NCBI GenBank assembly: GCA_013215825.1 | Contig: JABSQN010000001.1 | Location: 264,874 to 328,873, forward strand | Direction of reading: 5' to 3' | Length of the DNA stretch: 64,000 nt | Source of the DNA: Piscirickettsiaceae bacterium | Lineage (GTDB): Bacteria > Pseudomonadota > Gammaproteobacteria > Nitrosococcales > Methylophagaceae | Shown here: positions 45,188 through 55,357 of the stretch, in pieces | Layout of the letters: each line of letters starts with the position of its first letter | How positions within the stretch are numbered: the first letter of the stretch is position 1 | Notes under the pieces: generated by a model | What the model saw: only the letters and a program-made list of their open reading frames with translations | Told to the model about the DNA's origin: nothing | Databases searched by the model: none | Program-made: the position numbers and the translations under genes

Positions 45188-47512
45188 TTGATTGGTCTTA
45201 CTGGAAATATCGCATTGGCACAAGCAACCCGGCTAAATACTAAAAGTAAACAGAATGAAGTATCGGGCGCGGTAAGCTTTCGTTTGCGAGAAGCCGCGCT
45301 TATATTATCACTCGCTTTAGCTACGTATTTATTACTGTCGTTACTTTCATATAACCCAACAGATCCGGGCTGGTCGACAACAGGTCTTGATGACATCGTC
45401 AGTAATAGTGGCGGTATTGTCGGCGCTTGGCTTGCCGATGCACTGTTATATGGCTTTGGTTTTCCTGCGTTTTTATCACCATTAATGCTGGCATTTAGTG
45501 GTTGGTTGTTATTTAGTTGGGGCAGAACCGCAGATTCTGATGACGCGCTTCATTTCTGGGTATTAAAAGCAACAGGCCTTATTATGGCTTTGTCTGCGGC
45601 CAGTGGATTGTCGACCTTAAGTTTAATGGCTTATGCTGGCAATCTTCCTTTAGGCGCTGGTGGTGTTTTAGGTGAAGTCGTCGGCAATGGCTTTGTTGCC
45701 GTGTTTGGCGCAACAGGTTCTAGCTTATTATTACTTGCCGTATTGCTTACCGGCGTAACATTATTCACGGGACTGTCATGGCTAATGGTTATTGATCGCT
45801 TAGGTGGTTTTGTCATACTTATAGTAACGATAATTTCCAGATGGATCCGAGAGTTTAAAGAAAAACTGGCTGCGAATAGAACCAAACAACGCCGTGAGAA
45901 CAACTTTCGTGAGCAAAATGAAAAGCTTCAATTACAAAGTAAGGTGCGTGTAGAGCCAACTATTCAAATTACAGAAGTTAGTAAGCGAGAAGAAAAAGAA
46001 CGGCAAGTACCCTTGTTTGAAACCGTTGAAGACGGTGTAATGCCTGCTTTGGCGTTACTTGACCAAGCAGAAGCAAGTAAAGGTGGATATAGCGAAGAAG
46101 CCTTGCAAGCACTCTCACGTCAAGTTGAGTTAAAACTAAAAGATTTTGGTGTTGAAGTGCAGGTGGTAGAAGTTCAGCCCGGCCCCATCGTGACACGATT
46201 TGAGCTACAACCCGCGGCAGGAGTAAAAGTTAGCCGAATTTCTAGTTTAGCAAAAGATTTAGCGCGGGCTTTATCGGTGAGTAGTGTCCGTGTGGTTGAG
46301 GTTATTCCGGGTAAACCTGTTGTAGGTTTAGAGATCCCTAATGAAACTCGTGACATGGTACGTCTGCGTGAAATATTGAGTTCGCCACAGTATGAGAATA
46401 GTAAGTCTGTACTGATGATGGCATTAGGCAAAGATATTGCGGGTCGTCCAGTATCGGTAGATTTAGAAAAAATGCCGCATTTGCTGGTGGCCGGTACCAC
46501 AGGCTCAGGTAAATCGGTGGCAGTAAATGCCATGATTTTGAGCTTGTTATACAAGGCAACACCCGAACAAGTCCGCATGATCATGATTGATCCTAAGATG
46601 CTGGAATTATCTGTATATGAAGATATTCCACATTTATTGACCCCCGTTGTCACCGATATGAAAGAGGCGGCAAATGCCTTGCGTTGGTGTGTGGCGGAAA
46701 TGGAGCGACGTTATCCACTAATGGCGGCAATGGGCGTGCGAAACATTACCGGTTATAACAAAAAAGTAAAAGAAGCGATTGATCGCGGTGAGCCGATTAT
46801 TGACCCTACCGTTGATTTGGTCGATGGTGAACCGCCCGTAATACTTGAACCTTTACCTTTCATTGTCGTTATTATTGATGAATTAGCTGACATGATGATG
46901 GTGGTTGGCAAACAAGTTGAAGAATTGATCGCTCGCTTGGCACAAAAAGCACGGGCATCGGGTATTCACCTTATCTTGGCAACGCAACGTCCGTCGGTGG
47001 ATGTTATTACTGGCTTAATCAAAGCCAATATTCCAACACGGATTTCGTTCCAAGTATCTTCACGTATTGATTCTCGAACGATTCTTGATCAAATGGGTGC
47101 TGAGCAGTTATTGGGTCAAGGGGATATGTTGTATTTACCACCTGGAACTAGTATTCCTGAGCGTGTGCATGGTGCGTTTGTTGACGATCATGAAGTGCAT
47201 AATGTAGTCAAACATCTAAAGAAAAACTCTGCGCCTAATTACCTTGAAGAGATTATTCAAGAAGCGGTGAGTGATGAAACAAGTGCTATTGCTGATGCCA
47301 GTGATGGCGAAACCGATGTTTTATATGATCAAGCCGTACAAATTGTGACCGAGTCACGCCGAGCCTCTGTTTCTGGTGTGCAAAGACGATTAAAGATTGG
47401 CTATAACCGTGCGGCACGAATTGTTGAAGCAATGGAAGCTGCTGGTGTTGTATCATCGATGCAGGGCAATGGGTCGAGAGAAGTTTTAGCGCCATCACCG
47501 CGAGGAGAATAG
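45188..47512 (+). CDS. ftsK: DNA translocase FtsK
   Basis: Septal DNA pump that resolves chromosomes at division. Four membrane segments lie in the first 200 residues, followed by a short linker (about 210-270) rich in Lys, Glu and Gln. The motor shows Walker [18 protein letters not shown] and Walker [16 protein letters not shown], and the winged-helix gamma domain begins near [19 protein letters not shown]. At 774 residues it has a much shorter linker than E. coli FtsK (1329). The TTG start at 45188 is uncertain since no ATG is near; a start slightly downstream is possible. Confidence 0.93.
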   Translation: MIGLTGNIALAQATRLNTKSKQNEVSGAVSFRLREAALILSLALATYLLLSLLSYNPTDPGWSTTGLDDIVSNSGGIVGAWLADALLYGFGFPAFLSPLMLAFSGWLLFSWGRTADSDDALHFWVLKATGLIMALSAASGLSTLSLMAYAGNLPLGAGGVLGEVVGNGFVAVFGATGSSLLLLAVLLTGVTLFTGLSWLMVIDRLGGFVILIVTIISRWIREFKEKLAANRTKQRRENNFREQNEKLQLQSKVRVEPTIQITEVSKREEKERQVPLFETVEDGVMPALALLDQAEASKGGYSEEALQALSRQVELKLKDFGVEVQVVEVQPGPIVTRFELQPAAGVKVSRISSLAKDLARALSVSSVRVVEVIPGKPVVGLEIPNETRDMVRLREILSSPQYENSKSVLMMALGKDIAGRPVSVDLEKMPHLLVAGTTGSGKSVAVNAMILSLLYKATPEQVRMIMIDPKMLELSVYEDIPHLLTPVVTDMKEAANALRWCVAEMERRYPLMAAMGVRNITGYNKKVKEAIDRGEPIIDPTVDLVDGEPPVILEPLPFIVVIIDELADMMMVVGKQVEELIARLAQKARASGIHLILATQRPSVDVITGLIKANIPTRISFQVSSRIDSRTILDQMGAEQLLGQGDMLYLPPGTSIPERVHGAFVDDHEVHNVVKHLKKNSAPNYLEEIIQEAVSDETSAIADASDGETDVLYDQAVQIVTESRRASVSGVQRRLKIGYNRAARIVEAMEAAGVVSSMQGNGSREVLAPSPRGE

Positions 47513-47522
47513 CATTCAACTC

Positions 47523-47855
47523 GTGCAATATTGGCTAAATAAATGTGGCTTTATCAAGCCTGAAATGCCAGATGCTATTCCCTTTATTGCTACATATAGT
47601 TTACTGATTTTAGATTATATTGTGAAAAATTCGATGTCATTGAGTGACGTAAAGTTGGAAGTGGAACAATACCCTGAAGATACGCACCGAGAAGGTTTTG
47701 TATGCAAAAATATAATGACATTTGTGGCTGTATTTGACACATTCGAACATTTAAATTTAGGTATTGAGCAACGTTTTGATGAAGAGGGTGGTCGAAAGGG
47801 TGCAGAGAGTCAGCGGGACTCAATGGAAAAACTGGAATCGTGGAATGAAGATTAA
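47523..47855 (+). CDS. Hypothetical 110-residue frame between ftsK and lolA
   Basis: Weakly supported. It opens with GTG ten bases after ftsK and overlaps lolA by 11 bases, filling a 332-base gap. The composition is mixed, with no motif, signal peptide or family I know. The gap also holds an antisense frame of similar length. If it is not coding, the stretch is the lolA leader. Confidence 0.3.
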   Translation: MQYWLNKCGFIKPEMPDAIPFIATYSLLILDYIVKNSMSLSDVKLEVEQYPEDTHREGFVCKNIMTFVAVFDTFEHLNLGIEQRFDEEGGRKGAESQRDSMEKLESWNED

Positions 47856-48486
47856 TAAATTAAGTCGGTATTTTATTGCATTATTGGCAATATGCTTGCC
47901 GTTAAGCTCAATGGCGACCGAGTCAGCAATAGATAAATTGAATACGTTTGTGCAATCTGTCTCCACATTTAAAGCAAAGTTCAATCAAACCGTCATTGAC
48001 TCGCGCGGTAATGTACTTGAAGAAGCTGAAGGCTTTTTTATACTAGAACGCCCTGGCAAATTCCGTTGGGATTATCAAGAACCTTATCCGCAACATATTG
48101 TGGCAGATGGCACCCGTATTTGGTTTTATGATGTGGACTTAGAACAGGTCACCGTTCAATCACAATTAGAAGCCTTAGCCGATACGCCCGCCACCTTATT
48201 ATCAGGCGAAACTCTGCCAGCAGATAACTATCTACTGACCGATATTCCATCAGTAGATGGCTTGTTTTGGGTTGAGTTGATCCCTAAAGATGTTGAATCT
48301 AACTTTCAAACCATTACCTTGGCATTTGATCAATACGGCTTACAGCAAATGATTATGAAAGATAGTTTTGATCAAAAAACCCGACTGACATTTAGCCAAA
48401 CAGCTGAAAATCCAGAATTACCCGCCGATGCGTTTGTGTTTATACCGCCAAAGGGTGTTGATGTCGTCGGTGAAACAGGCTTGTGA
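47845..48486 (+). CDS. lolA: Outer-membrane lipoprotein carrier LolA
   Basis: Periplasmic chaperone that carries lipoproteins from LolCDE to LolB. The ATG at 47845 gives 213 residues with a clean Sec signal peptide (about 1-24, ending SMA). The mature part shows [41 protein letters not shown] and [14 protein letters not shown], all LolA hallmarks. The frame extends upstream but without family sequence. Its stop overlaps the rarA start by four bases; ftsK-lolA-rarA is a common gammaproteobacterial order. Confidence 0.95.
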   Translation: MKINKLSRYFIALLAICLPLSSMATESAIDKLNTFVQSVSTFKAKFNQTVIDSRGNVLEEAEGFFILERPGKFRWDYQEPYPQHIVADGTRIWFYDVDLEQVTVQSQLEALADTPATLLSGETLPADNYLLTDIPSVDGLFWVELIPKDVESNFQTITLAFDQYGLQQMIMKDSFDQKTRLTFSQTAENPELPADAFVFIPPKGVDVVGETGL

Positions 48487-49814
48487 ATAGAGGACTTTTT
48501 GACAACACGGAAGATCTAGCAGGAAGACCCTTAGCCGACAGAATGCGTCCAACATCGCTAGATGGCTATATCGGTCAAAAACACTTATTGGCAGCAGGCA
48601 AACCTTTACGCGAATCAATTGCTTCGGGTCATCCTCATTCCATGATCTTATGGGGGCCACCGGGCACGGGTAAAACAACACTCGGTAAATTAATCGCCGG
48701 TTATTGTGATATGGAATTTATCACCATATCTGCCGTATTAGCGGGGGTAAAAGATGTACGTGCCGCGGTTACCAGAGCGCAGCAGTTACAACAAGAACAA
48801 GGTCGCCGCACGCTATTATTTGTTGATGAAGTTCATCGTTTTAACAAATCACAGCAAGATGCTTTTCTGCCCTATGTGGAAGATGGCACATTCACTTTTA
48901 TTGGTGCAACAACAGAAAATCCCTCATTTGAGCTGAACAATGCCTTATTATCACGCGCCCGTGTCTATGTCTTGCAATCTTTGGATAGTAAGGACTTACG
49001 CCAAATAATAGATCGGGCAATGAATGATAGTGAATTGGGTTTGGCTGATCGCGGTATCGAACTCAATGATGAGTTGCGAGAACAATTATCGGAAGCGGTA
49101 GACGGTGATGGTCGTCGTGTACTTAATCTATTAGAAATTGCGATTGATCTTGCTGATAGTAAAGGTCAACAACAGGTTGATGAAGCCGATTTAGCTGAGA
49201 TCTTATCAGGCACATTACGTCGCTTTGATAAAGGTGGTGAAGCCTTTTATGATCAAATATCAGCCCTACATAAATCAGTACGAGGTTCCGCACCTGATGC
49301 CGCGTTATATTGGCTATGTCGCATGTTAGATGGTGGTTGTGATCCGGTTTATTTAATGCGTCGTATTGTTCGTATGGCAAGTGAAGATATTGGCAATGCC
49401 GATCCACGAGGTTTACGTATTGCCCTTGATGCATGGGAAAGCTTTGATAAATTAGGCCGACCAGAAGGTGATTTAGCCATTGCCCAAGCGGTTATTTACT
49501 TAGCCAGTGCGCCAAAGAGTAATGCGGTTTATACCGCCTTTAATGCCGCCATGCATGATGTAAAAACGCAAGGTTCAGCCGAAGTGCCTATTCACTTACG
49601 TAATGCACCAACTAAGTTAATGACGGAGCTAGGATACGGCAAAGAATATCGTTATGCTCATGATGAGCCTGATGCTTATGCCGCAGGTGAAAACTATTTT
49701 CCAGAGAATATGACCCCTAGGAATTACTATCAGCCTGTTAATCGTGGTTTAGAGATTAAGATTGCTGAGAAGTTGGATCGTTTGAATATATTAGACCAAC
49801 AGGCTAAAAAGTAA
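48483..49814 (+). CDS. rarA: Replication-associated recombination protein RarA (MgsA)
   Basis: AAA+ ATPase acting at stalled replication forks, related to clamp loaders and Mgs1/WRNIP1. Residues about 15-30 read [20 protein letters not shown]; Walker A is [18 protein letters not shown], Walker [20 protein letters not shown], sensor 1 [20 protein letters not shown]. The C-terminal tetramerisation region has [22 protein letters not shown]. Length is 443 residues. Confidence 0.96.
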   Translation: MNRGLFDNTEDLAGRPLADRMRPTSLDGYIGQKHLLAAGKPLRESIASGHPHSMILWGPPGTGKTTLGKLIAGYCDMEFITISAVLAGVKDVRAAVTRAQQLQQEQGRRTLLFVDEVHRFNKSQQDAFLPYVEDGTFTFIGATTENPSFELNNALLSRARVYVLQSLDSKDLRQIIDRAMNDSELGLADRGIELNDELREQLSEAVDGDGRRVLNLLEIAIDLADSKGQQQVDEADLAEILSGTLRRFDKGGEAFYDQISALHKSVRGSAPDAALYWLCRMLDGGCDPVYLMRRIVRMASEDIGNADPRGLRIALDAWESFDKLGRPEGDLAIAQAVIYLASAPKSNAVYTAFNAAMHDVKTQGSAEVPIHLRNAPTKLMTELGYGKEYRYAHDEPDAYAAGENYFPENMTPRNYYQPVNRGLEIKIAEKLDRLNILDQQAKK

Positions 49815-49844
49815 TTCCTTATTGTTATCGAGGCTGACAGTAAA

Positions 49845-49890
49845 TCGTCATCCTCGCGAAGGCGGGGATCCATGGGCTGTGATAATTATC
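49845..49890. repeat. Dispersed repeat, family B (single arm)
   Basis: CGTCATCCTCGCGAAGGCGG GGATCCATGGGCTGTGA matches the left half of the 28549-28630 element, but the right arm is missing. It follows rarA by about 30 bases. Confidence 0.8.
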
Positions 49891-49914
49891 ACTTATTTTT
49901 GAATGTTTTAAAGT

Positions 49915-50185
49915 CTAGGTGTGTTTACCCGCTGCCGCTAGGGCGTTCATTTCTTTTGTTTGCCCAAAAGAAACAGAACCAAAGAAAAATTTGTAGGAAC
50001 AAATTTTGAGCGCGGAGCGACTCCGCAGGAGTGAAATACATGGATGTATTTCATCCAAAAGGCACCCGATATCACCTTAATCCAAAAACAAAGCTACTTT
50101 TGTGGCGTGGTCGAAAACTCGCTACGTTCAAACATCGACTACTTCATCCACAAAACTAATTTTGTTTTTGGAGGTGATAAAACGG
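49915..50185. repeat. Family D hairpin-rich element
   Basis: A 270-base stretch with no credible gene and at least four palindromes in series: TCTTTTGTTTGCCCAAAAGA, AAATTTGTAGGAACAAATTT, GCGGAGCGACTCCGC and GAAATACATGGATGTATTTC. The outer sequence (CCCAAAAGAAACAGAACCAA before, AAAAGGCACCCGATATCACC after) resembles a widespread proteobacterial dispersed element in which those two parts are close together, which suggests the palindromes are later insertions. It ends against the orphan gene at 50200-50736. Confidence 0.6.
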
Positions 50186-50199
50186 GAGGGTACTTTAAT

Positions 50200-50736
50200 T
50201 TAGTAGTCGGGACTTTTACCATACTTTTGAATAAACCATTTCAGTGCTTTTGGTAAATCTATGCCGATACCAAATATACTAGGTTTAAGAATGATGGGAC
50301 TTCCATTAGCTTCACTATCAGTTGTATTGTCTAAAGCTTCTTTGAGTTCTAACTTTCGCTTCCATCTTTCCGTTAATTCAAGAGTACATCGGATAAATTC
50401 AGGAGAATCTTTTATAACTTCTTCTTCCCAGCCCCATGCAGGATTAGTTTTATTTATTTTTATATAGTCATGATCGAATTTAGGATGTGGATAATATTGT
50501 AATTCTGTTCTTTTAATGTTTATTACACCATGTTGTTCAGCATTGATAACGTAACTACTTGCCCCCTGTGATTTTAAGCAAAACAAATAGAATTTACGGT
50601 CAGAAAATTCAAACATTATTCTAATCAAAAAGCTTAGGTCATTATCTGATTTAATATCATTGTTTTCAATTGTATAAAAAAATGATCTTTCAACATTAGT
50701 CGATAATTCTTCAGGAAATTTTAGTTCTTTATCCAT
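50200..50736 (-). CDS. Orphan protein of unknown function (accessory)
   Basis: No family recognised. It is a soluble, Lys/Glu/Asn-rich protein of 178 residues with no signal peptide or membrane span. Aromatic stretches (RKFYLFCLKSQGASSYV, NPAWGWEEEVI) suggest a folded domain. The coding sequence is more AT-rich than its neighbours and lies directly beside the family D element, so recent acquisition is likely. Start and stop are clear; the ATG is preceded by AAGGAAGAT. Confidence 0.65.
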   Translation of the reverse strand: MDKELKFPEELSTNVERSFFYTIENNDIKSDNDLSFLIRIMFEFSDRKFYLFCLKSQGASSYVINAEQHGVINIKRTELQYYPHPKFDHDYIKINKTNPAWGWEEEVIKDSPEFIRCTLELTERWKRKLELKEALDNTTDSEANGSPIILKPSIFGIGIDLPKALKWFIQKYGKSPDY

Positions 50737-50760
50737 TTTTATCTTCCTTTCAAGCCATAC

Positions 50761-51546
50761 TTAACTTAATAAGGTTGGATCTTTAGTGGGGTGCGAAAGT
50801 GATTCATTTGTCAGATAAACATCATACCGCGTATTTTTGCTTTCAATGCTGGTGCTTGGTTTTTGTTCGCCAACAAAAGGGGCTGATTTAGGACGCTTTA
50901 CAACCACTCGTTTTATAGCTGATTTTCGTGCGCTAGTCAGTAGTTGCTCACTATCTGTATCTGCTCCGGCAAGTTGGTGTAGTAATCGCATGTCTTTTTT
51001 GACTAAGGCTGATTTTTCTCGGCTGGGATACATCGGATCCATGTAGATAACATCGGCTCGATGTTGGTTTAGATAAGCAATTGCATCATGATTGATTAAT
51101 GACATTTGTTTTATTACGTCACTAATTTCAGGGCTGTTCTGGGCTCGATTTAGGGCATCTTCAAGTAGGGTGGCAATGAATGGGTTGCGTTCTATTAGTG
51201 TGATTTGACAGCCTAGGTTAGCAAGAACGAAGGCATCACGACCAAATCCAGCCGTGGCATCTATGATGGTGGGTGTTGCACCTTTTTTGAGGCCTATTGC
51301 TTTGGCTAGGGGTTGCCCTCTGCCACCACCGAATTGTCGGCGGTGGGCATTTTTTCCTTGTTCAAAGTCGATAAATATTGGGTTGCCTAGATCGGGTGCA
51401 CGTATTTCTATATGTTGTTGAGTCAACACTAATTGGATTTGTTGTGGTTTTAAGCTTGCAAAAGAAGTATTGAGTTTGTTGGCAAGTTCAATGGCTTTCT
51501 GTTCTAATTCAGCTGAATCTGTACTAATGCTTATATTATTGGGCAT
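50761..51546 (-). CDS. rsmJ: 16S rRNA m2G1516 methyltransferase RsmJ
   Basis: SAM-dependent methyltransferase acting on the small ribosomal subunit. Diagnostic segments are FDFEQGKNAHRRQFGGG-like (residues about 60-76), PTIIDATAGFGRDAFVLANLG with the SAM loop, LIERNPFIATLLEDAL, and the catalytic VIYMDPMYPSREKSALVKKD. I choose the ATG at 51546 (261 residues); it overlaps the end of the upstream propeller gene by 11 bases, indicating coupling. Confidence 0.93.
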   Translation of the reverse strand: MPNNISISTDSAELEQKAIELANKLNTSFASLKPQQIQLVLTQQHIEIRAPDLGNPIFIDFEQGKNAHRRQFGGGRGQPLAKAIGLKKGATPTIIDATAGFGRDAFVLANLGCQITLIERNPFIATLLEDALNRAQNSPEISDVIKQMSLINHDAIAYLNQHRADVIYMDPMYPSREKSALVKKDMRLLHQLAGADTDSEQLLTSARKSAIKRVVVKRPKSAPFVGEQKPSTSIESKNTRYDVYLTNESLSHPTKDPTLLS

Positions 51547-52522
51547 GGCTAATAAATTGCCCAAATGCACGACTGCCCTGGCCTGTTTCAATGAGGTTTT
51601 CAACTTGGTAATTATCGGTATTAATCACGGAAACGGTACCATCACCCCAGTTGCTAACGTAGATGTATTTGCCATCGGCGGTGACTGCAATACCTTCGGG
51701 AGAGTCACCAACATCAATGGTACTGATTATTGATGGGTTAATAGTGTCGATAATGGAGATGGTGCTGTCATCTTGGTTGGTGACATAAAGGTGTTTGCCA
51801 TCGGGGCTAACGGTGGCACAATATGGCCATGAGCCAACATTAATTGTACTGGTGACTTTGGCTTGTTTTGTGTTGATAACGCTAACATCACTTGAGCGAA
51901 CATTAACGCTATAAAGTGTGTTGCCATCGGGTGATAGAGCAAGTCCGAAAGGCGATGTGCCGACGGGAATAGTATGTAATATTTGTTGTGATTCGGTATC
52001 AATTATCATCACATTATTATCATCACGATTAGCGACATAAAGACGATTGTTTTTATCATCTATAATTAAGCCCGCAGGTGAATTGCCGACAATAATAGTG
52101 GCGATTATTTTGGCTTGGGCACTATCGATAACGTCTATTTTATGCTGATACCAGTCTGCAACATAAACAAGTGAACCGTCATTATTTGTTGCAATGCCAA
52201 CAGGGCCGTCACTTACTTCAACGTGAGTAAGTATTTTCATTGATTGCGTATCTAAAATGGCAATATCATGCCCTTCAGAGTTGCTGATAAAGGCTCTATT
52301 GCCGGTTTCGCTAAGTGCAATACCAACCGGTCTATAACCTATATTGATGGTGTTAATAACTTGTTGAGTTTCGGTATTTATTATGCTGAGATTATCATCA
52401 AGTTGATTGGTAATATACGCATAGGATGGCTGTTGCGAGGCGCATGCACTGAGAGAGGTGAGCGCAAGAAAAAAGGCGATCTTAAATAAGATCGCCCTTG
52501 AACTTTTGAAACTAAACTGCAT
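51536..52522 (-). CDS. YVTN beta-propeller lipoprotein
   Basis: Lipoprotein of 328 residues with a lipobox (LTSLSAC, Cys about residue 27), predicted to sit in the periplasm or on a membrane leaflet. The mature part is made of about seven repeats of roughly 42 residues with cores such as AYITNQLDDNLSIINT, VYVADWYQHKIDVID and LYVTNQDDSTISIIDT, i.e. a YVTN/YncE seven-bladed propeller. It follows the MxaD-like gene by six bases. Related propellers are found near quinoprotein dehydrogenase genes in methylotrophs, so an accessory role in alcohol oxidation is plausible. Confidence 0.85.
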   Translation of the reverse strand: MQFSFKSSRAILFKIAFFLALTSLSACASQQPSYAYITNQLDDNLSIINTETQQVINTINIGYRPVGIALSETGNRAFISNSEGHDIAILDTQSMKILTHVEVSDGPVGIATNNDGSLVYVADWYQHKIDVIDSAQAKIIATIIVGNSPAGLIIDDKNNRLYVANRDDNNVMIIDTESQQILHTIPVGTSPFGLALSPDGNTLYSVNVRSSDVSVINTKQAKVTSTINVGSWPYCATVSPDGKHLYVTNQDDSTISIIDTINPSIISTIDVGDSPEGIAVTADGKYIYVSNWGDGTVSVINTDNYQVENLIETGQGSRAFGQFISHAQ

Positions 52523-52528
52523 TATTCT

Positions 52529-53092
52529 TTATTTTTCTAACGCTGCTTTTAAGCCTTCTAAACCTGCTGTAATAACACCTTTAATTGTGTTTGAAGCATC
52601 TTTATCGCTTTGACCTTCTGGAACTGGTGGGTTATCCATGAATGAACGGTAAAATTTAGATTTCCATTGCACTTCACTACCGCCATCAACTGCTTTCACT
52701 GTCATCCACGATTTGTATGTTGCAACTGGAAGTGTGAAATACGGTGTATCTTTGCTGTTAAATGTAATTGTTTTAACAACAGACATATCGGTGATTTTAT
52801 AAACAAGCTGCATTTTTTCATCATCAGATTTTTGAAGCTCTTCAGTAATCGTTGGGTTACCTTCAGAACCAAGAGTTAAAACACGTGTTGTATCACTTGT
52901 CATTTCAGTGCTTACAACGGCTGGATGCCAGTTGTGAATACCACCAAAGTCTTTAACCATTGCCCACACTTTATCAGGTGTTGCATCGATGGTAATTGTT
53001 TCTTTAACTTGCTGGCGGCTAGGGCCATGTGCTGATGAGATCATTGGAACAGCAATTAATGCTGCGGCAATAAAAACTAAAAATTTCTTCAT
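52529..53092 (-). CDS. MxaD-like periplasmic SRPBCC-fold protein
   Basis: Secreted protein of 187 residues: a signal peptide of about 21 residues ending at ISSAHG, then one START/polyketide-cyclase-like domain (ETITIDATPDKVWAMVKDF, GGIHNWHPAVVSTEM, GSEVQWKSKFYRSF). The combination of secretion and this fold, with the NWHPAV segment, matches MxaD, which in methylotrophs helps electron flow from methanol dehydrogenase to cytochrome cL. No methanol dehydrogenase gene is in the window, so the assignment rests on similarity by eye. Confidence 0.7.
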   Translation of the reverse strand: MKKFLVFIAAALIAVPMISSAHGPSRQQVKETITIDATPDKVWAMVKDFGGIHNWHPAVVSTEMTSDTTRVLTLGSEGNPTITEELQKSDDEKMQLVYKITDMSVVKTITFNSKDTPYFTLPVATYKSWMTVKAVDGGSEVQWKSKFYRSFMDNPPVPEGQSDKDASNTIKGVITAGLEGLKAALEK

Positions 53093-53230
53093 TGTGATTC
53101 TCCGTTAATGTTCAGTAATAGTAGTTGTGAACTGCATACCTTGAGAGTGGCGAGGGGGGCAATAAGTTCCCGTGACCAGATTCTGGTGGACATACTTTAT
53201 CCGAACAGCGCGTGATTATCCACAAACAGA

Positions 53231-53251
53231 TTTGACTTAAACGGTCAAATT
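53231..53251. promoter_or_regulatory. Inverted repeat in the mxaD-like / mla divergent region
   Basis: ATTTGAC and GTCAAAT flank seven bases. The arms include TTGACT on the plus strand and TTGACC on the minus strand, so it could be an operator or paired -35 boxes. No convincing -10 element lies at the right distance on either side. The divergent gap 53093-53302 holds nothing else I can name. Confidence 0.35.
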
Positions 53252-53302
53252 ACTGAAAATCAACCTTCTTTTCTATTATTATTTCGATTGTTGGAGCTTA
53301 AA

Positions 53303-54106
53303 GTGCCACTGATAAAAATCAGGGATTTACACTTCTACCGAGGCGATAGAGCGGTTTTTGAAGGGGTGAATATAGATATTTACCGTGGGAAAATCACCGC
53401 TATTATGGGGCCTAGTGGAACGGGTAAAACGACGTTGTTACGTCTTATCGGCGGACAATTGCGCCCGGATAAAGGGACGATTGAAGTCGATGGTCAAGAT
53501 GTACATAAGCTATCGCATTCTGAATTATACGAATTACGTAAACGTATGGGAATGTTGTTCCAAAGTGGCGCATTATTAACTGATATTACGGTATTTGAGA
53601 ATGTTGCTTTTCCGCTACGTGAGCATACTAAACTGTCTGAAAGCATGATTCGTGACTTAGTTATATTAAAGTTACAAGCCGTTGGTTTGCGTTGTGCGCG
53701 AGATTTAATGCCCAATGAATTATCGGGCGGTATGGCGAGACGTGTTGCATTAGCTAGGGCAATGACACTTGATCCAATGATGATTATGTACGATGAACCA
53801 TTCACCGGACAAGATCCTATTTCGATGGGTACATTAGTTAATCTAATCCATAAGATGAATGATGCAATGGGCTTGACCAGTATTATCGTGTCGCATGATG
53901 TTAATGAAACGGCTGAGATTGCTGACTATATTTATCTTTTGTCTAACGGAAAAGTTGTTGAAAAAGGTCGGCCAGTACAATTGAAACGCTCGTCATCTCA
54001 GTGGGTTCAACAGTTTATGCAAGGCTTGCCCGATGGGCCTGTGCCATTCCATTATCCAGGATTGGATTTTGAGGATGATTTATTAAACCTTGAGGAGCAA
54101 GCATGA
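53303..54106 (+). CDS. mlaF: Phospholipid ABC transporter ATPase MlaF
   Basis: ATPase of the Mla system that keeps outer-membrane lipid asymmetry. Walker [14 protein letters not shown], signature [17 protein letters not shown], Walker [14 protein letters not shown] and switch [10 protein letters not shown] are intact. [21 protein letters not shown] is typical of MlaF. I start at GTG 53303 (267 residues) because GGAG lies at 53293-53296; a TTG at 53288 would be upstream of that site. Confidence 0.95.
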   Translation: MPLIKIRDLHFYRGDRAVFEGVNIDIYRGKITAIMGPSGTGKTTLLRLIGGQLRPDKGTIEVDGQDVHKLSHSELYELRKRMGMLFQSGALLTDITVFENVAFPLREHTKLSESMIRDLVILKLQAVGLRCARDLMPNELSGGMARRVALARAMTLDPMMIMYDEPFTGQDPISMGTLVNLIHKMNDAMGLTSIIVSHDVNETAEIADYIYLLSNGKVVEKGRPVQLKRSSSQWVQQFMQGLPDGPVPFHYPGLDFEDDLLNLEEQA

Positions 54107-54882
54107 TTGATATGATTCGTGAGCTTGGCCGCTGGGGTTTGGCTACATTTGAACGATTGGGTCGCGGACATTTGTTTTTATTACAGATTCTAGCAGGGCT
54201 TCCTGGCCTGACTTTCCGCTTCTCTTTGGTTATTCAACAGCTTTTTTCAGTCGGTGTGTTATCGGTCTTCTTGATTTTGATTTCCGGTCTATTTGTTGGC
54301 ATGGTATTAGGGTTACAGGGTTACAATACCTTAGTTGATTTTGGTGCTGAAGAATCATTAGGTGTTTTGGTTTCTTTGTCACTTGTTCGAGAATTAGGTC
54401 CTGTTGTCAGTGCCTTATTGTTTGCAGGGAGAGCGGGCTCTGCTTTGACGGCTGAAATAGGCTTAATGAAAAGTACTGAGCAACTGTCAGGTATGGAAAT
54501 GATGGCGGTTGATCCAATTCGACGCGTTATTGCTCCACGATTCTTAGCCGGCTTAATTTCAATGCCATTATTAGCCGCTTTATTTAGTGCGGTGGGTATT
54601 TATGGTGGATTCCTAGTAGGGCATGGTTTGCTAGGCGTTGATGACGGTGCATTTTGGTCGCAAATGCAGGTGAAAACAGATTGGTATGGTGATGTATTGA
54701 ATGGTGTTATTAAAAGTGTTGTTTTTGGCTTTGTAATAACATGGATCGCTTTATTTGAAGGTTATGATGCAACCCCGACATCGGAAGGGGTTGGACGAGC
54801 AACGACACGCACTGTGGTGCATTCGGCGTTTGCTATTTTAGGGTTAGACTTTATTCTAACCGCGCTGATGTTTGGAGGATAA
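54103..54882 (+). CDS. mlaE: Phospholipid ABC transporter permease MlaE
   Basis: Inner-membrane permease of the MlaFEDB complex, 259 residues, with five to six hydrophobic segments. [31 protein letters not shown] is the family core (residues about 94-124, key residues Glu and Gly), and [19 protein letters not shown] contains the coupling helix. It overlaps mlaF by four bases. Confidence 0.95.
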   Translation: MIDMIRELGRWGLATFERLGRGHLFLLQILAGLPGLTFRFSLVIQQLFSVGVLSVFLILISGLFVGMVLGLQGYNTLVDFGAEESLGVLVSLSLVRELGPVVSALLFAGRAGSALTAEIGLMKSTEQLSGMEMMAVDPIRRVIAPRFLAGLISMPLLAALFSAVGIYGGFLVGHGLLGVDDGAFWSQMQVKTDWYGDVLNGVIKSVVFGFVITWIALFEGYDATPTSEGVGRATTRTVVHSAFAILGLDFILTALMFGG

Positions 54883-54886
54883 GATT

Positions 54887-55354
54887 TTGATTCAAAATAA
54901 GAGTATGGAAATTACTGTTGGTATGTTTGTCGCGGCAGGTATTGTTGCTATTTTCGTGTTGGCAATGAAGGTGAGTAACTTTGCTGAATATGATAATGAA
55001 GCAGGCTATCAAGTTGTTGCTGAGTTTGAAAATATTGGTGGATTGAAAGTGCGATCGCCAATAACGATGGCCGGGGTTCGAGTTGGGAGAGTGTCGGCTA
55101 TTCGTCTTGATTCCGAAAGTTATAATGCAGTAGTCACCATCGATTTATATGGTAACTTCAATACGATTCCCACAGACACTGCGGCAAGTATTTATACCGC
55201 AGGCTTATTAGGTGAACAATACATTTCTTTGGAAGCCGGAGCGGAAGATGAATTTTTACAAAATGGAGATGTCATAGACTTGACACAACCTGCATTAGTG
55301 TTAGAACAGGTGATTGGTCAATTCCTGTTTAGTAAAGCAGAAGGTGAGGAATAA
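54887..55354 (+). CDS. mlaD: MCE-domain lipid transporter subunit MlaD
   Basis: Hexameric periplasmic ring subunit that binds phospholipid. One N-terminal membrane anchor (SMEITVGMFVAAGIVAIFVL region) is followed by the MCE domain (VVAEFENIGGLKVRSPITM, GVRVGRVSAIRL, YTAGLLGEQYISL). I prefer TTG 54887 (155 residues), eight bases after GGAGG at 54874-54878, to the TTG at 54872 that overlaps that ribosome-binding site. Confidence 0.92.
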   Translation: MIQNKSMEITVGMFVAAGIVAIFVLAMKVSNFAEYDNEAGYQVVAEFENIGGLKVRSPITMAGVRVGRVSAIRLDSESYNAVVTIDLYGNFNTIPTDTAASIYTAGLLGEQYISLEAGAEDEFLQNGDVIDLTQPALVLEQVIGQFLFSKAEGEE

Positions 55355-55357
55355 TAA

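Noticed and set aside
46174-46653. 159-residue minus-strand frame inside ftsK
   Set aside because: It is antisense to the conserved FtsK motor and has shadow-frame composition.
50044-50256. 70-residue plus-strand frame
   Set aside because: It reads through the family D element into the antisense strand of the orphan gene; no ribosome-binding site or motif.
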